From Pelomonas sp937871895 (GTDB taxonomy: Bacteria > Pseudomonadota > Gammaproteobacteria > Burkholderiales > Burkholderiaceae_C), in assembly GCF_046348265.1 (NCBI RefSeq), contig NZ_JAXMEO010000006.1: DNA of 64,000 nt; one strand, given 5' to 3'. Below, in pieces: positions 37,913-47,106 of this stretch. The position numbers were made by a program, and so were the translations under genes. Position 1 is the stretch's first letter; every line of letters begins with the position of its first letter. The notes beneath the pieces are model-generated. The model was not told where the DNA came from, made no database searches, and worked only from the letters and a program-made list of their open reading frames with translations.

Positions 37913-40879
37913 TCAGTAGTTCAGGCGAGCGCCGATGCGGTAGACGCGGCCGAGCACGTCGAACAGCGAGGGGTTCACGCCATAGCCCGTGTTGGTGCCG
38001 GGGGCGTTGGGCGGGGTCACGTCGGTGACGTTGTCGATCTTGAAGTAGGCGGTGATGTTCTTGTTGATCTTGTAGCTGCCCGACAGATCGAAGTAGGTCG
38101 CGCCCTTCATCTGGTTGTTGTCGATGGTCTGGTGCTGAGCCGTCGAGACCGGGCAGTTGGTCTGGCACTCGATGAACTCGTTGCTGTAAACGCCCTTGCT
38201 GATGTAGCGCTGAGCGAACGAGACACTGACCGTTTCGCCTTCCCAGGTTTGCGAGAACTGGGCCTTCCACTTCGGCGTGTCGCCGAGGTTGACGCCCGCA
38301 CGCTCTGCCGGGATGGTGCCGATGATGCCGGACGTGACCAGGAAGCTCTTGGTCCGGGTGCCGAGGCCGCGCAGCGTGACCTTGCCGGGCATGCCGACGC
38401 CGGCGAGGCTGAAGCGGTACAGACCTTCGAGGTCGTAGCCCTTGTTGCGCATCTTGGCCAGATTGAAGGCCTGCAACTGCACGTACTTGACGGGGCTGAC
38501 CAGGTCCATCGCGGCGCAGAACTCCTGGTTGCCGGCGGCGCACAGGTCAACTTGCTGCTGGGCGCCGAAGGTGGAGATCACGTCCTTGAGCTTGATGTCG
38601 TAGTAGTCGAACGACAGGCTCAGGCCAGGGGCCCACTTCGGGTTGGCCAGCACCAGGCCGATGCTCTTGTTGTCGGCCAGCTCAGGGCGCAGGTTGACGT
38701 TGCCGATGGTGCGCTGCTGGACGTTGTAGGTGTTGCCCAGGTAGTTGACGGCCTGGTTGATCACCACCGGAGCGGCGAACAGCTCAGACAGGTTGGGGGC
38801 ACGCACGTCGCGCGACATCACGTAGCGCAGACGCAGGCCATCAACGCCCGTCTTCCAGGTCGAACCAGCCTTCCAGCTGGTGATGCCACCGGCCGTGCTG
38901 TACTGGGTACGGCGCACCGCCACGTTCAGGTTGGCGTCGCCCATGCGATCCGACTTGAACAAGGGGGCGTTCATTTCCACGAAGCCTTCCTCGACGTTGT
39001 AGGCACCCACCGCAGCGTGGTAGTTGCCGGCAAACCAGTTGTTGCCGACCGAGGTGTTCAGCAGGGGGTCAGCGGGGTAGTCGGCCGTGTTGGGCGTGGC
39101 GGGGTAGACGCCGTTGCCATACGGGTCGCCAGTGACCCAGTAGCCTTCCTTGCGAGCTTCAGCGCCCAGCGCCACAGCCACCGGGCCGGCCCAGTTGGAG
39201 AAGGGCTGGCCGTTGACGTTGAAGCTGGCCACGGTCTGGCGCTGGGTCGAGAGCTGGTGCGGGCCGACGGCCGGGAACACATAGTTCAACGCTGCCTGGT
39301 CTTGCACCACATCGCCGAGGATGTTCAGCGGCGCGCAGCCTGAGGCACGGGCCACCGGGTTGCGGCAGCCGATGGTGCCGTCGGGCAGCCTGATGGCGTC
39401 GATCGCGGCATTGAAGCGCGGGTTCAGCATGATGTTGCTGACCTTCAGATCAATGTGGTTCTCGCCATGTTCGAGGTAGCTGTCATAGGACCAGGTCGTG
39501 CCCAGGCCCTGGAACTTGCCGTTGGCACCGATCACGAAGCGCTTTTGCTCGCGCACCGGATTGACCTCGATGTCCTTGGGCTGGTTGCCATAGGCGGTGC
39601 CGAACTTGAAGCTCGTGATGCCCTTGTCCACGCAAGCCTGCTTGATCGAGGCCGGCACGTAGGGGTTCTCGCACTGGATGGTCAGGTTGTCGAGCTTGGG
39701 CGAGCCGGGGTTCGGGGTGTTGCGGGCATCGGTCTTGGCGAGGTTGACCGTGAAGTAGACCTCGGTGTCGTCGTCCAGCTCATAGCTGGCGCGGCTGTAG
39801 AGCACCTGACGCTTGAGGTCCATGCCCATGGTGGTGCCGCCACCGATGGTGCCGGAGAGATCACCACCCACGCAGAAGGGCGTGATACAGCCGGTGACGC
39901 CGCCGGTGCCGTTGGGCACGCCGTTGGAGCCGTACTGGAACTGGTAGGGCACGCCGTCCTTGCCGAAGGCGGTGCCTTGCAGCGGGCCTTGGGTGATCAG
40001 GCCGTACTTGGAGTACTGGAACTGCTGCGCGTTGCGGATGTCGAAGAGCTGCGGCTTGCCGTCTGTCGTCTGGCTGGTGGGACGCTGTTGCCAGGCCGGG
40101 TTGTTGAACCAGGTACGGCCGTTGGCGCCAATGCCGCCGAAGCGGGGCGAAGGCACGCCCTTTTCACGGACAACTTCGGCGCTCACGGAGATGTGGCCAC
40201 GCTCGTCCATGAAGCTGCGGCCCCAGGCCATCTGCAGGGCGCCGGTTTCGTCGTCGCCGTAGTTGGTCTGGCCGCCTTCGATGTTGGCCTTGAAGCCCTT
40301 GAAGCGCTTGTCGGTGATGAAGTTCACCACGCCGCCCACAGCGTCAGAGCCATAGGACGCGCCGGCACCGCCGGTCACGACGTCGACTTGCTGGATGAGC
40401 AGCTGCGGGAACTGGCTGATGTCGGTCACGCCAGTGACGTTGGCCGGCACGACACGCTGGCCGTCCAGCAGCGTCAGGGTGCGGATCGGAGCCAGGCCGC
40501 GCATGCTCAGCGAGCTCAGGCCTTGCAAGCCGCTGCTGGTGCTGTTGGTGAAGGTGGTGCGGCCGGTGCTGCCTTGCAGGGCAGGCAGCTCGACGATGCT
40601 TTGGAAGATGTTCGGGTGGGCCTGCTTTTCAAGGTCGGACGCGTTGAGTCGCGTCGTGGGCGTTGGCTGCGTGAAGCCGCGCTGCGCAATGCGCGAGCCC
40701 GTCACCACCACGGGCGTCAGGATGTTGGAGCCCTCGTCGGCCTTGGCAGCGGCTTGATCGACGGCTTCGGGTTCGGGGGCGACGGGGTTTTGGGCGTCAG
40801 CCATCGCTGCGCCGGCCATCAACGCGCAGGCGCTGAGGGTGGCGAGGTGGATGAGCTTCAGTTGTCCGGGGGAACGCAT
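37913..40879 (-). CDS. TonB-dependent receptor of the cellobionate locus
   Basis: A 988-residue outer-membrane receptor. ATG 40879, preceded by GGAGA, gives a signal peptide (MRSPGQLKLIHLATLSACALMAGAAMADA). It has 'PVVVTGSRIAQRG' as TonB-box/plug entry, a plug domain to about 260 ('DGQRVVPANV', 'GGAGASYGSDAVGGVVNFI') and a large barrel ending 'YRIGARLNY'. This long form with the VVVTGSRI opening is typical of carbohydrate and peptide receptors of Xanthomonas/Caulobacter type. A 14-base operator shared with the gluconokinase operon lies 117 bases upstream, which ties it to beta-glucan oxidation products such as cellobionate; the ligand is inferred. Confidence 0.9.
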   Translation of the reverse strand: MRSPGQLKLIHLATLSACALMAGAAMADAQNPVAPEPEAVDQAAAKADEGSNILTPVVVTGSRIAQRGFTQPTPTTRLNASDLEKQAHPNIFQSIVELPALQGSTGRTTFTNSTSSGLQGLSSLSMRGLAPIRTLTLLDGQRVVPANVTGVTDISQFPQLLIQQVDVVTGGAGASYGSDAVGGVVNFITDKRFKGFKANIEGGQTNYGDDETGALQMAWGRSFMDERGHISVSAEVVREKGVPSPRFGGIGANGRTWFNNPAWQQRPTSQTTDGKPQLFDIRNAQQFQYSKYGLITQGPLQGTAFGKDGVPYQFQYGSNGVPNGTGGVTGCITPFCVGGDLSGTIGGGTTMGMDLKRQVLYSRASYELDDDTEVYFTVNLAKTDARNTPNPGSPKLDNLTIQCENPYVPASIKQACVDKGITSFKFGTAYGNQPKDIEVNPVREQKRFVIGANGKFQGLGTTWSYDSYLEHGENHIDLKVSNIMLNPRFNAAIDAIRLPDGTIGCRNPVARASGCAPLNILGDVVQDQAALNYVFPAVGPHQLSTQRQTVASFNVNGQPFSNWAGPVAVALGAEARKEGYWVTGDPYGNGVYPATPNTADYPADPLLNTSVGNNWFAGNYHAAVGAYNVEEGFVEMNAPLFKSDRMGDANLNVAVRRTQYSTAGGITSWKAGSTWKTGVDGLRLRYVMSRDVRAPNLSELFAAPVVINQAVNYLGNTYNVQQRTIGNVNLRPELADNKSIGLVLANPKWAPGLSLSFDYYDIKLKDVISTFGAQQQVDLCAAGNQEFCAAMDLVSPVKYVQLQAFNLAKMRNKGYDLEGLYRFSLAGVGMPGKVTLRGLGTRTKSFLVTSGIIGTIPAERAGVNLGDTPKWKAQFSQTWEGETVSVSFAQRYISKGVYSNEFIECQTNCPVSTAQHQTIDNNQMKGATYFDLSGSYKINKNITAYFKIDNVTDVTPPNAPGTNTGYGVNPSLFDVLGRVYRIGARLNY

Positions 40880-40995
40880 GCTGGAGTCTCCTGCTGTGGT
40901 GCGCTGCTTGAGCGGCGCTTGTCTTGGGTCGTTGAGGCGGAGCGAGCAGATGGGGCCGGCGCATCCCGATTGCCTGGGGGGCTGCAATCTAGGGA

Positions 40996-41009
40996 GGACA
41001 GCGCTATCC
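40996..41009. promoter_or_regulatory. Operator copy 1, GGACAGCGCTATCC
   Basis: Near-perfect 14-base palindrome with AGCGCT centre, as expected of LacI-family operators. It lies 117 bases upstream of the TonB receptor start and is identical to the copy at 46761-46774. Confidence 0.8.
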
Positions 41010-41107
41010 CATTCTGCAAAAAAACAGCGGGTCAAATGGCCCCGCCACGTGAGGGCCTAAGCCCGTCCACCCCAACACAAGCAACTGCACACACCAGTGC
41101 CATGGGT

Positions 41108-41121
41108 GGATTGCGCTATCC
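41108..41121. promoter_or_regulatory. Operator copy 2, GGATTGCGCTATCC
   Basis: Differs from copies 1 and 3 at two positions. It is 252 bases before the LacI-type gene start and also upstream of the TonB receptor, so it may serve autoregulation or a repression loop with copy 1, 112 bases away. Confidence 0.7.
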
Positions 41122-41373
41122 TAGGGATCGAATTTGCAGACTGGAATGAGGGATAGTCATTAGAAGTCTGCGCAACACAACAGGGGCTACTAAACATTTC
41201 AGGGAACTGACAGCTGGCCTTGGCGCAGAGCCGCTCGGCCCTGAATTGGCGGGAAGCCACGCAGGCGGACGGCCTTGGATTGCGGGGACACTCACGGACT
41301 TTCGTCCTGAGCCGCCGGAACTTGCCAAGTGCAGTCCCGGCCGTTCCTTCCCAGCCTTTGCGCCGCCATCAAG

Positions 41374-42420
41374 ATGCCCAGCCGTAAACCGTCCGCCCCA
41401 GTCGTCGTCAAACGTAACCGCGCCACGGGCCGCGTGACCTTGGCTGACGTGGCGCAGCATGCGGGCGTCAGCCCCATCACCGTGTCGCGGGCTCTGCGCG
41501 GAGAGCGCGCCGTGGGGGCCGACTTGGTGGAGCGGGTGCGCAAAGCCGCCGACACCCTGGGTTATGTGCCAGACCCGGCGGCACGTGCGCTGGCTTCCAG
41601 CCGCAGCACGCATGTGGCGGTGCTGATCCCCAATTTCAGCAACACGGTGTTTGTGGAGCTGATGGATGCGCTGCAGCGCACTTTGGTCCAGGCTGGCTAC
41701 CAGACGCTGATCGGCGTCACCCACTACGACCCGGCCGAAGAAGAGGCGGTGCTGCGCAGCATGTTGGCGCATCGCCCGGCGGGTCTGATCATCACGGGCT
41801 TGGACCGCACGCCCGGCGCCACGGCCCTGATCGCCGGCAGCGGCGTGCCCTGCGTGCACGTGATGGAGCTGGCTCAGCACGAAGACGACTACAGCGTGGG
41901 CTTCTCGCAGCAAGAGGCGGGCGCCGCCATCACGCGGCATCTGGTGGAACTGGGGCGCAAGCGCGTGGTCTACGTGGCCGCGCAGTTGGACCGCCGTGCC
42001 GTGCAGCGGGGCGAGGGCTACGACGCAGCGATGCGGCACTACGGCCTGGCCGAGCACATCCGCTGGTACCAGAGCTCGGAGCCCTCGTCGATCTCGCTGG
42101 GGGGGCGCATGCTGGAGCGAGTGCTGCGCGAGGCACCCGACACCGACGCCATCTTCTTTTGCAACGACGACCTGGCCCAGGGTGCGCTCCTGACGGCATT
42201 GCGCTTGGGGCTCAAGGTGCCCGAGCGCGTCTCGATTGCCGGCTTCAATGACCTGCCCGGCAGTGAACAGATGTTGCCGCCGCTCACCACCGTGGCCACA
42301 CCGCGCCGCGAGATCGGTGAGCAGGCCGGGCAGATGATCATCGACCTGATTCGCGGCCGTGAGGTGGAGAAGCGCCGCCTCGACCTCGGCTTCCAGATCG
42401 TCAAGCGCCAGAGCGCTTGA
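41374..42420 (+). CDS. LacI-family repressor (GntR-like) of the cellobionate locus
   Basis: A 348-residue LacI-family regulator. ATG 41374 is used. The helix-turn-helix is 'VTLADVAQHAGVSPITVSRALRG' (around 25-48) with hinge 'YVPDPAARALASSRS'; the periplasmic-binding-like effector domain follows (about 75-348, ending 'LDLGFQIVKRQSA'). The effector domain is most like regulators of gluconate use. It converges with the GH94 gene (16 bases between stops) and lies between the receptor and the gluconokinase operon. Three 14-base palindromes with an AGCGCT-like centre in front of the locus genes are its probable sites. Confidence 0.9.
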   Translation: MPSRKPSAPVVVKRNRATGRVTLADVAQHAGVSPITVSRALRGERAVGADLVERVRKAADTLGYVPDPAARALASSRSTHVAVLIPNFSNTVFVELMDALQRTLVQAGYQTLIGVTHYDPAEEEAVLRSMLAHRPAGLIITGLDRTPGATALIAGSGVPCVHVMELAQHEDDYSVGFSQQEAGAAITRHLVELGRKRVVYVAAQLDRRAVQRGEGYDAAMRHYGLAEHIRWYQSSEPSSISLGGRMLERVLREAPDTDAIFFCNDDLAQGALLTALRLGLKVPERVSIAGFNDLPGSEQMLPPLTTVATPRREIGEQAGQMIIDLIRGREVEKRRLDLGFQIVKRQSA

Positions 42421-42436
42421 GCGTCCGGAGCGCCGG

Positions 42437-44791
42437 TCAGGGCAGTTCGACCTCGACCTTGTAGACGCGGCCCGCCACCGGGCCGGTCAACACGGGCTGC
42501 GCCTGCAAGACGCCATCGACGCGGACCAAGCGCTGCGGCACGCCGGTGCGCCGCACTTGCAGCTCGACACGCGCACCGCGGAACTGCCGCACTGCGCGCA
42601 GCGCTGGCCAGTTGTCCGGCAGTTGGGGCTCGATGCGCAGGCCTTCTCGGCAGCCGCGCAGGCCGCACAGGCCCTCGATCACGCAGCGGTAGGCCCAGGC
42701 GGCCGTGCCGGTGTTGAAGAGCTGGCTGGAGCGCCCGGCGGTGCGCGGGTACTCCTTGTGCGCGCCTCGGTAGTAGTTGGGGATGAAGACAGGCATCTGG
42801 CCACGTTGCAGCACATCGGCCTCGTCGGGGCCGGGAATCATCTGACGCAGCAGCTTGTAGGCGCGGTCGCTTTCGCCCGTTTCGTACAGCGCAAAGATGT
42901 AGAAGCTGGCCGCATGGTTGTAAACGGCGCCGTTCTCGGCCGAACCCGGGTGCTTTTGCGTGACGCGGCCGACGTCGTCGCGCATGCGCGAGTAGGGCGG
43001 GTTGAACATCGCCACGCCATGCGGCGTTTCCAGCTGCGACTCGATCTCCTGCAGCATGCTGGCGCGTTGCACGGGGCTCGCCGCGCCACTGAGCATGGCC
43101 CAGGACTGCGGGTTCAGGTAGATGCGGCCCTCAAGATCTGACTGGATGCCGAAGGGCACGTTGTTGTCCGTGATGCCACGCGCGAACCAGGCTCCGTCCC
43201 ACAGATGCCGGTTGGCCGCCGCATTGAGCTGCGCACTGCAAGCGCGCCAGCGTGTGGCGGCTTCATGGCGCCCGGCGGCTTCGGCAATGCCGGCCCACAG
43301 CAGCATGGCGTAAGCGGCCGCCACGGTCAGCCAGCCGGACACGCCCTTGCCCTTGTAGCCCACCATGTTCATCGGGTCGCACCAGTCACCCTGGGCGATG
43401 AAGGACAGGCCCCGTGCATCGCGGTCCTGGTAGAGCCAGCCCATGGCGCGCTCCAGGCGCTCGGCCACGCTCAGCACAGCGCCGCTGGTGTCGGTGACCA
43501 TCACGTCGAGCAGCGCGTAGTCGCCCGTCTCGTCCAGGTAGCCCTGCAGGCAGACCGGCAGCCACACGCAGTGGTCGGTGTGCGGCACCTGGTTGATGTA
43601 CTTCAACTCGGCGCCTTCCACGAGCAGGATGCCGTCTGGCATGGCGCCGGTGGCGGCCTGCTGGCCGAGCGCGTGCAGCAGCGCCTTGCGTGTGACCTCG
43701 GGGGCGATATAGGCCATGCCGAGGTTGTCCTGCAGGTAGTTGCGCGTCTGCGGGTCGGTGGACAGGCGATTCACGTCGCCGTGATAGAAAACCTGGCGCG
43801 GCAGCCAGTGGTTGATGAAGTTGTCGAACGCCGCGTCGGGCGTCTCGATCTGGATGCAGCCGCGCCCGCTGTCCACATAGGCCGCGTAGGCGGCCCGCGT
43901 GCGTTCGAAGCCGGCCTCGCTCAGGTAGGTGGCGCGGACCTGGGCGATCTCGGCATCGTCCAGCGCGGGGCCGAAGAGGAAGCGCAAGGTCTCGCTTTGC
44001 GCAGCGCCGAGTGTCAGCCGGTACTGCACGGCGGCGGCCGGCGTCTCGTAGCGGGCATCGCCATTGGCCAGCAAGGGCGCGGCCAGACTGCTCGGGGCGT
44101 GCAGGCCCCCTTCGCCTTCGAACGCGGCTTGCGCAGCTTCCCAGGCATCCGGTGCACGCTCGCACAGGAAGTAGGTCTTGTCCTTGAGGTGCTGGTTCTT
44201 GAAGTAGTCGGCAACCTTTTGATAGGGCGTGATGCTGCTGGCGACGACGCCGCCCAGGTCGGCCCGGTACTCGGCCGACTGGTTCATCCACGACATATAG
44301 CCAAACGGGAAGTAGGGCACCACGCTGACCTGGCGCGGCCGGCCGGAGCGGTTGGTGACGCGCACGCTCCAGAGTTCGACCACATCGTCGGTCGGCAGCA
44401 TCAGCTGCATCTCGACGCGCAGGCCGAGGTGCTCCACGTCCCAGGAGAGTTCATGCCGGCCGGCGATGAAGCGAAAGCCATCGACCTTGGCGCGCACCGG
44501 CTCGTAGGGCGCCGAGAACAGCTCGCCGGTGTCGTCGTCGCGCAGGTAGACGAAGCGGCCGGGATGGTGCGCGTAGTAGGCCTGCTCCGGCTGCATGAAG
44601 GTCTTGGCCTCCAGATTGGGGGCGTGCGCGTACTTGGCCGGCTCCGGCTGCATGAACTGCGCGGTGGCATAGCCCCGGCAGGTCATCTGGATCATCATGC
44701 GGCGGTTCCAGAGGAAGCCGCCAGCCAGGGGCAGGGCAGTGGGGCTGGTGAGCTCGTAGCGTTCACCGCCGTCGATGGGACCGAGCAGCAT
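42437..44791 (-). CDS. GH94 phosphorylase, probably cellobionic acid phosphorylase
   Basis: A 784-residue cytoplasmic phosphorylase. Domains run as GH94 beta-sandwich (1-290), linker, alpha/alpha barrel (320-720) and a short C-terminal beta layer. The catalytic motif is 'QGDWCDPMNM' at 467-476, with Cys where cellobiose phosphorylases have Asn (GDWNDG). It is read after gluconokinase and a sugar symporter in one operon, so the likely reaction is cellobionate + phosphate giving glucose 1-phosphate + gluconate, the gluconate then being phosphorylated by GntK. Two related 15-residue segments 'FMQPE...YAH' occur at 46-60 and 65-79. Cellobiose phosphorylase is less likely because of GntK. No signal peptide. 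Confidence 0.85.
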   Translation of the reverse strand: MLLGPIDGGERYELTSPTALPLAGGFLWNRRMMIQMTCRGYATAQFMQPEPAKYAHAPNLEAKTFMQPEQAYYAHHPGRFVYLRDDDTGELFSAPYEPVRAKVDGFRFIAGRHELSWDVEHLGLRVEMQLMLPTDDVVELWSVRVTNRSGRPRQVSVVPYFPFGYMSWMNQSAEYRADLGGVVASSITPYQKVADYFKNQHLKDKTYFLCERAPDAWEAAQAAFEGEGGLHAPSSLAAPLLANGDARYETPAAAVQYRLTLGAAQSETLRFLFGPALDDAEIAQVRATYLSEAGFERTRAAYAAYVDSGRGCIQIETPDAAFDNFINHWLPRQVFYHGDVNRLSTDPQTRNYLQDNLGMAYIAPEVTRKALLHALGQQAATGAMPDGILLVEGAELKYINQVPHTDHCVWLPVCLQGYLDETGDYALLDVMVTDTSGAVLSVAERLERAMGWLYQDRDARGLSFIAQGDWCDPMNMVGYKGKGVSGWLTVAAAYAMLLWAGIAEAAGRHEAATRWRACSAQLNAAANRHLWDGAWFARGITDNNVPFGIQSDLEGRIYLNPQSWAMLSGAASPVQRASMLQEIESQLETPHGVAMFNPPYSRMRDDVGRVTQKHPGSAENGAVYNHAASFYIFALYETGESDRAYKLLRQMIPGPDEADVLQRGQMPVFIPNYYRGAHKEYPRTAGRSSQLFNTGTAAWAYRCVIEGLCGLRGCREGLRIEPQLPDNWPALRAVRQFRGARVELQVRRTGVPQRLVRVDGVLQAQPVLTGPVAGRVYKVEVELP

Positions 44792-44798
44792 GGTGTTC

Positions 44799-46154
44799 TC
44801 AGGCAGAAGTTGTGGCGGCCTTGCGCGCGGCCAGATCGGACTGGATGCGTGCCATGGTGGGGTTGTCGAGGGTGTAGAAGATCATGATCACCGCCGCCAG
44901 CAGCGTGAAGATGGCCGGGATCACCGACATCAGCCACACGATGCCCGCCTGTGATTCGGCCGACTGCACGGCGTTGGGCACGTAGCCGAGCCAGGAGAAA
45001 AGGGCGCCGATCACGGCCACCGCACCAGCGGTGCCCAGCTTCTGGGCGAAGGAGCTGGCGGCGAAGGTCATGCCCGTGGCGCGGCGGCCATTGCGCCACT
45101 CGTTGAAGTCGGCCGAATCGGCCAGCATTGAGAAGTTCAGCGGCGACTTGGGGCCGAGCGCCAGGCCCAGCAGGATCTGCAGCACGTACATCGCCACGAT
45201 GTTGTCGCTGGGCACGAACAGGAAGGCGGCCGACAGCACCGTGGAGATCAGCATCAGACCGATCATCAGCTTGCGCTTGTCAAAGACGCGGGTGAGCAGC
45301 GGCGTGCAGGCCGTGCCCGCCGCAGCAGCCAGCAGATAGGCGGGCATGAAGGTGGCCAGCAGCTCGGGGCGGTTGACCACGTACTTGAAGTAGTAGGCCG
45401 CGCTGGTCATGCGCATCGTGATGCTGAGCATGATGATCAAGGCCAGCACGAACAGCAGGATCCAGGGCAGGTTGTTGCGCAGGTCGGCCAGGTCTTGCCG
45501 GACCGTGGCCGGCGCGGCCTGAACCGGCTTGACGCGCTCATGCGTCACGCTAAAAGTGAAGCCGAAGATCAGCGCCGCCGCGATGCCCCAGCACACCATG
45601 GTCAGGGTCCAGCCCAGCGCAGGGTCGGAGCCGCCCAGTGCGACCACAAGCTTGGGCGACAGGTAGGTGACCAAGGTGCCCCCTGCAAAGCCGCAGAAAA
45701 AGCGCGACGCATTGATGGCATTGCGTTCACGCGCATCGCCGGTGATCACGCCGGAAAGTGCGCTGTAGGGCAGGTTGGCGCCGGTGTAGACCGTCATCAG
45801 GAGCAGATAGGTCACCGTGGCCCAGATGAACTTGCCCGTCGGCCCGAGGTCGGGCGTCGAATACGTGAGCACGCCGAGGATGGCCATCGGCACCGGCACG
45901 AAGAGCAGGAAGGGCCGGAACTTGCCCCATCGTGTCTGCATGCGGTCGGCGTAGGCGCCGATCATGGGGTCGGTGAAGGCGTTGAAGATCTTCACGATGA
46001 AGAGCATCGACGCCGCCGCCGCCGCGCTGATGCCGAACACATCTGTGTAGAAGATCAGCAGGAAGGTCGAGATGTTGGTCCAGTAGAAGTTGAACCCCAT
46101 GTCGCCCAGGCCGTAGCCGACGATCTCGCGTTTTTTGAGCGGTGGGTGCGTCAT
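44799..46154 (-). CDS. GPH-family sugar:cation symporter (MFS)
   Basis: A 451-residue inner-membrane transporter of the glycoside-pentoside-hexuronide family, with about twelve hydrophobic segments. Family marks are 'KREIVGYGLGDMGFNFYWTNISTFLLIFYTDVFGIS' split across the N-terminus, and 'FNAFTDPMIGAYADRMQTRWGKFRPFLL' where MelB binds its cation. Its ATG overlaps the gluconokinase stop (ATGA) and it ends 7 bases before the GH94 start. In this context it should bring cellobionate, or a related aldonate disaccharide, into the cytoplasm. Confidence 0.92.
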   Translation of the reverse strand: MTHPPLKKREIVGYGLGDMGFNFYWTNISTFLLIFYTDVFGISAAAAASMLFIVKIFNAFTDPMIGAYADRMQTRWGKFRPFLLFVPVPMAILGVLTYSTPDLGPTGKFIWATVTYLLLMTVYTGANLPYSALSGVITGDARERNAINASRFFCGFAGGTLVTYLSPKLVVALGGSDPALGWTLTMVCWGIAAALIFGFTFSVTHERVKPVQAAPATVRQDLADLRNNLPWILLFVLALIIMLSITMRMTSAAYYFKYVVNRPELLATFMPAYLLAAAAGTACTPLLTRVFDKRKLMIGLMLISTVLSAAFLFVPSDNIVAMYVLQILLGLALGPKSPLNFSMLADSADFNEWRNGRRATGMTFAASSFAQKLGTAGAVAVIGALFSWLGYVPNAVQSAESQAGIVWLMSVIPAIFTLLAAVIMIFYTLDNPTMARIQSDLAARKAATTSA

Positions 46155-46660
46155 GGCGTGAGCGGTTGGAGGAGCCAGTGGCAGATCTGAGCTTGCAGCT
46201 CAGGCAGGGGGCGGGTCGCATCGACACGCAGCACGCCGGCTTCACCCACGGGCGACTCCAGGGTGTTGAACTGGCTGTCGATCAGGTGGGCCGGGAAGAA
46301 ATGGCCGCCGCGCAGCTCGATGCGGCGGCGTGCCTCGCTCTTGTCGAGGTCGAGGAAGACAAAACGCAGGTCCGGCGCCGCCTGCCGCAGTTGGTCACGG
46401 TAGCTGCGCTTGAGCGCCGAGCAGGTCAGCATGACACCGGGCTCGCTGGCCAGTTTGTCGGCCAGCGCGGCCAGCCACCCAGCCCGGTCGGCATCGGTCA
46501 ACGGCTGGCCCTGCGCCATCTTCTGGCGGCTCGCATCGCTGTGGAAGTGGTCACCTTCGATCCAGTCGCGCCCCAGGGCTGACGCCACGGCGGTGGCCAC
46601 AGTGGATTTGCCGCAACCGGCGACTCCCATGAAAACCAAGGCGGGAGTGGAGTGAGTCAT
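46151..46660 (-). CDS. gntK: Gluconokinase
   Basis: A 169-residue kinase that makes 6-phosphogluconate from gluconate and ATP. ATG 46660 gives MTHSTPALVFMGVAGCGKST with the P-loop GVAGCGKST. 'WIEGDHFHSDASRQKMAQGQPLTDADRAGWL' spans the substrate region, and 'LTCSALKRSYRDQLR' and 'LRGGHFFPAHLIDSQFNTLE' are GntK hallmarks. It heads the minus-strand operon gntK-symporter-GH94 and has operator copy 3 about 100 bases upstream. The product would enter the Entner-Doudoroff or pentose phosphate route. Confidence 0.95.
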   Translation of the reverse strand: MTHSTPALVFMGVAGCGKSTVATAVASALGRDWIEGDHFHSDASRQKMAQGQPLTDADRAGWLAALADKLASEPGVMLTCSALKRSYRDQLRQAAPDLRFVFLDLDKSEARRRIELRGGHFFPAHLIDSQFNTLESPVGEAGVLRVDATRPLPELQAQICHWLLQPLTP

Positions 46661-46760
46661 GAACAGAAACCAGCAAATGCAAGGGCTGCCGCCCGTTGAC
46701 GGGTCGCAGCCATGGGTCAAAGGAAAAGTCCACGCCCGCCGATGGCGTCGGCATGGAATT

Positions 46761-46774
46761 GGACAGCGCTATCC
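46761..46774. promoter_or_regulatory. Operator copy 3, GGACAGCGCTATCC
   Basis: Identical to the copy at 40996-41009 and placed 101 bases before the gluconokinase start. On the minus strand TAGGAT overlaps it and could be the -10 box; no good -35 is seen. Confidence 0.8.
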
Positions 46775-46843
46775 TACTGTGTCACCTCGCCAAACGCCCA
46801 GCGGGGTAACCCCAGGAAGCAGGGCGTGCAGCCTACCTGAGCC

Positions 46844-47092
46844 TCAGGCCAGTGGCACAAAGTGCTCCAGATGGCGCTCACCGCTGACCCAGGCAGCCAT
46901 GGCAGCGGCGATGCGCGCCTCGGCCTCGCCGGCAGCGCTGTCGTAGACCTCCATCCAGGTTTGCAAGCCCTGGGCGGAATCAGGGCGGCGCATCAATCGC
47001 GGCTCATCAGACGCGCCGCGCGCGACGCGGAAGGCGGCCAGCGCCGCAGCGGCGTCGGCCTCCGGGACCCGGTAGTAGACGTACAGCGCCAT
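46844..47092 (-). CDS. DUF4936 family protein
   Basis: An 82-residue protein beginning 'MALYVYYRVPEADAAAALAAFRVARG' and ending 'GERHLEHFVPLA', the pattern of the DUF4936 family found in betaproteobacteria. It looks like a small ferredoxin-like alpha/beta fold with no export signal. It follows ygfZ by 14 bases on the same strand, an arrangement common in Burkholderiales. Function unknown. Confidence 0.8.
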   Translation of the reverse strand: MALYVYYRVPEADAAAALAAFRVARGASDEPRLMRRPDSAQGLQTWMEVYDSAAGEAEARIAAAMAAWVSGERHLEHFVPLA

Positions 47093-47106
47093 GGCCCGAA
47101 CGGGTT

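Larger units (their letters stand above)
40880..41373. other. Regulatory region between TonB receptor and LacI genes
   Basis: 494 bases between divergent starts with no credible gene. It holds two copies of the 14-base operator (40996-41009 and 41108-41121). On the minus strand TTGACC at about 41030-41035 lies 18 bases before TGGGAT, which overlaps the first operator and could be the receptor promoter. Near the second copy TTCCAG and TAGGAT are 17 bases apart on the same strand. Confidence 0.55.

Noticed and set aside
39455..41149. 564-codon plus-strand frame across the TonB receptor
   Set aside because: Antisense of a clear receptor gene; no family resemblance.
43205..44887. 560-codon plus-strand frame opposite the GH94 gene
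   Set aside because: Antisense of the GH94 gene; composition typical of shadows.
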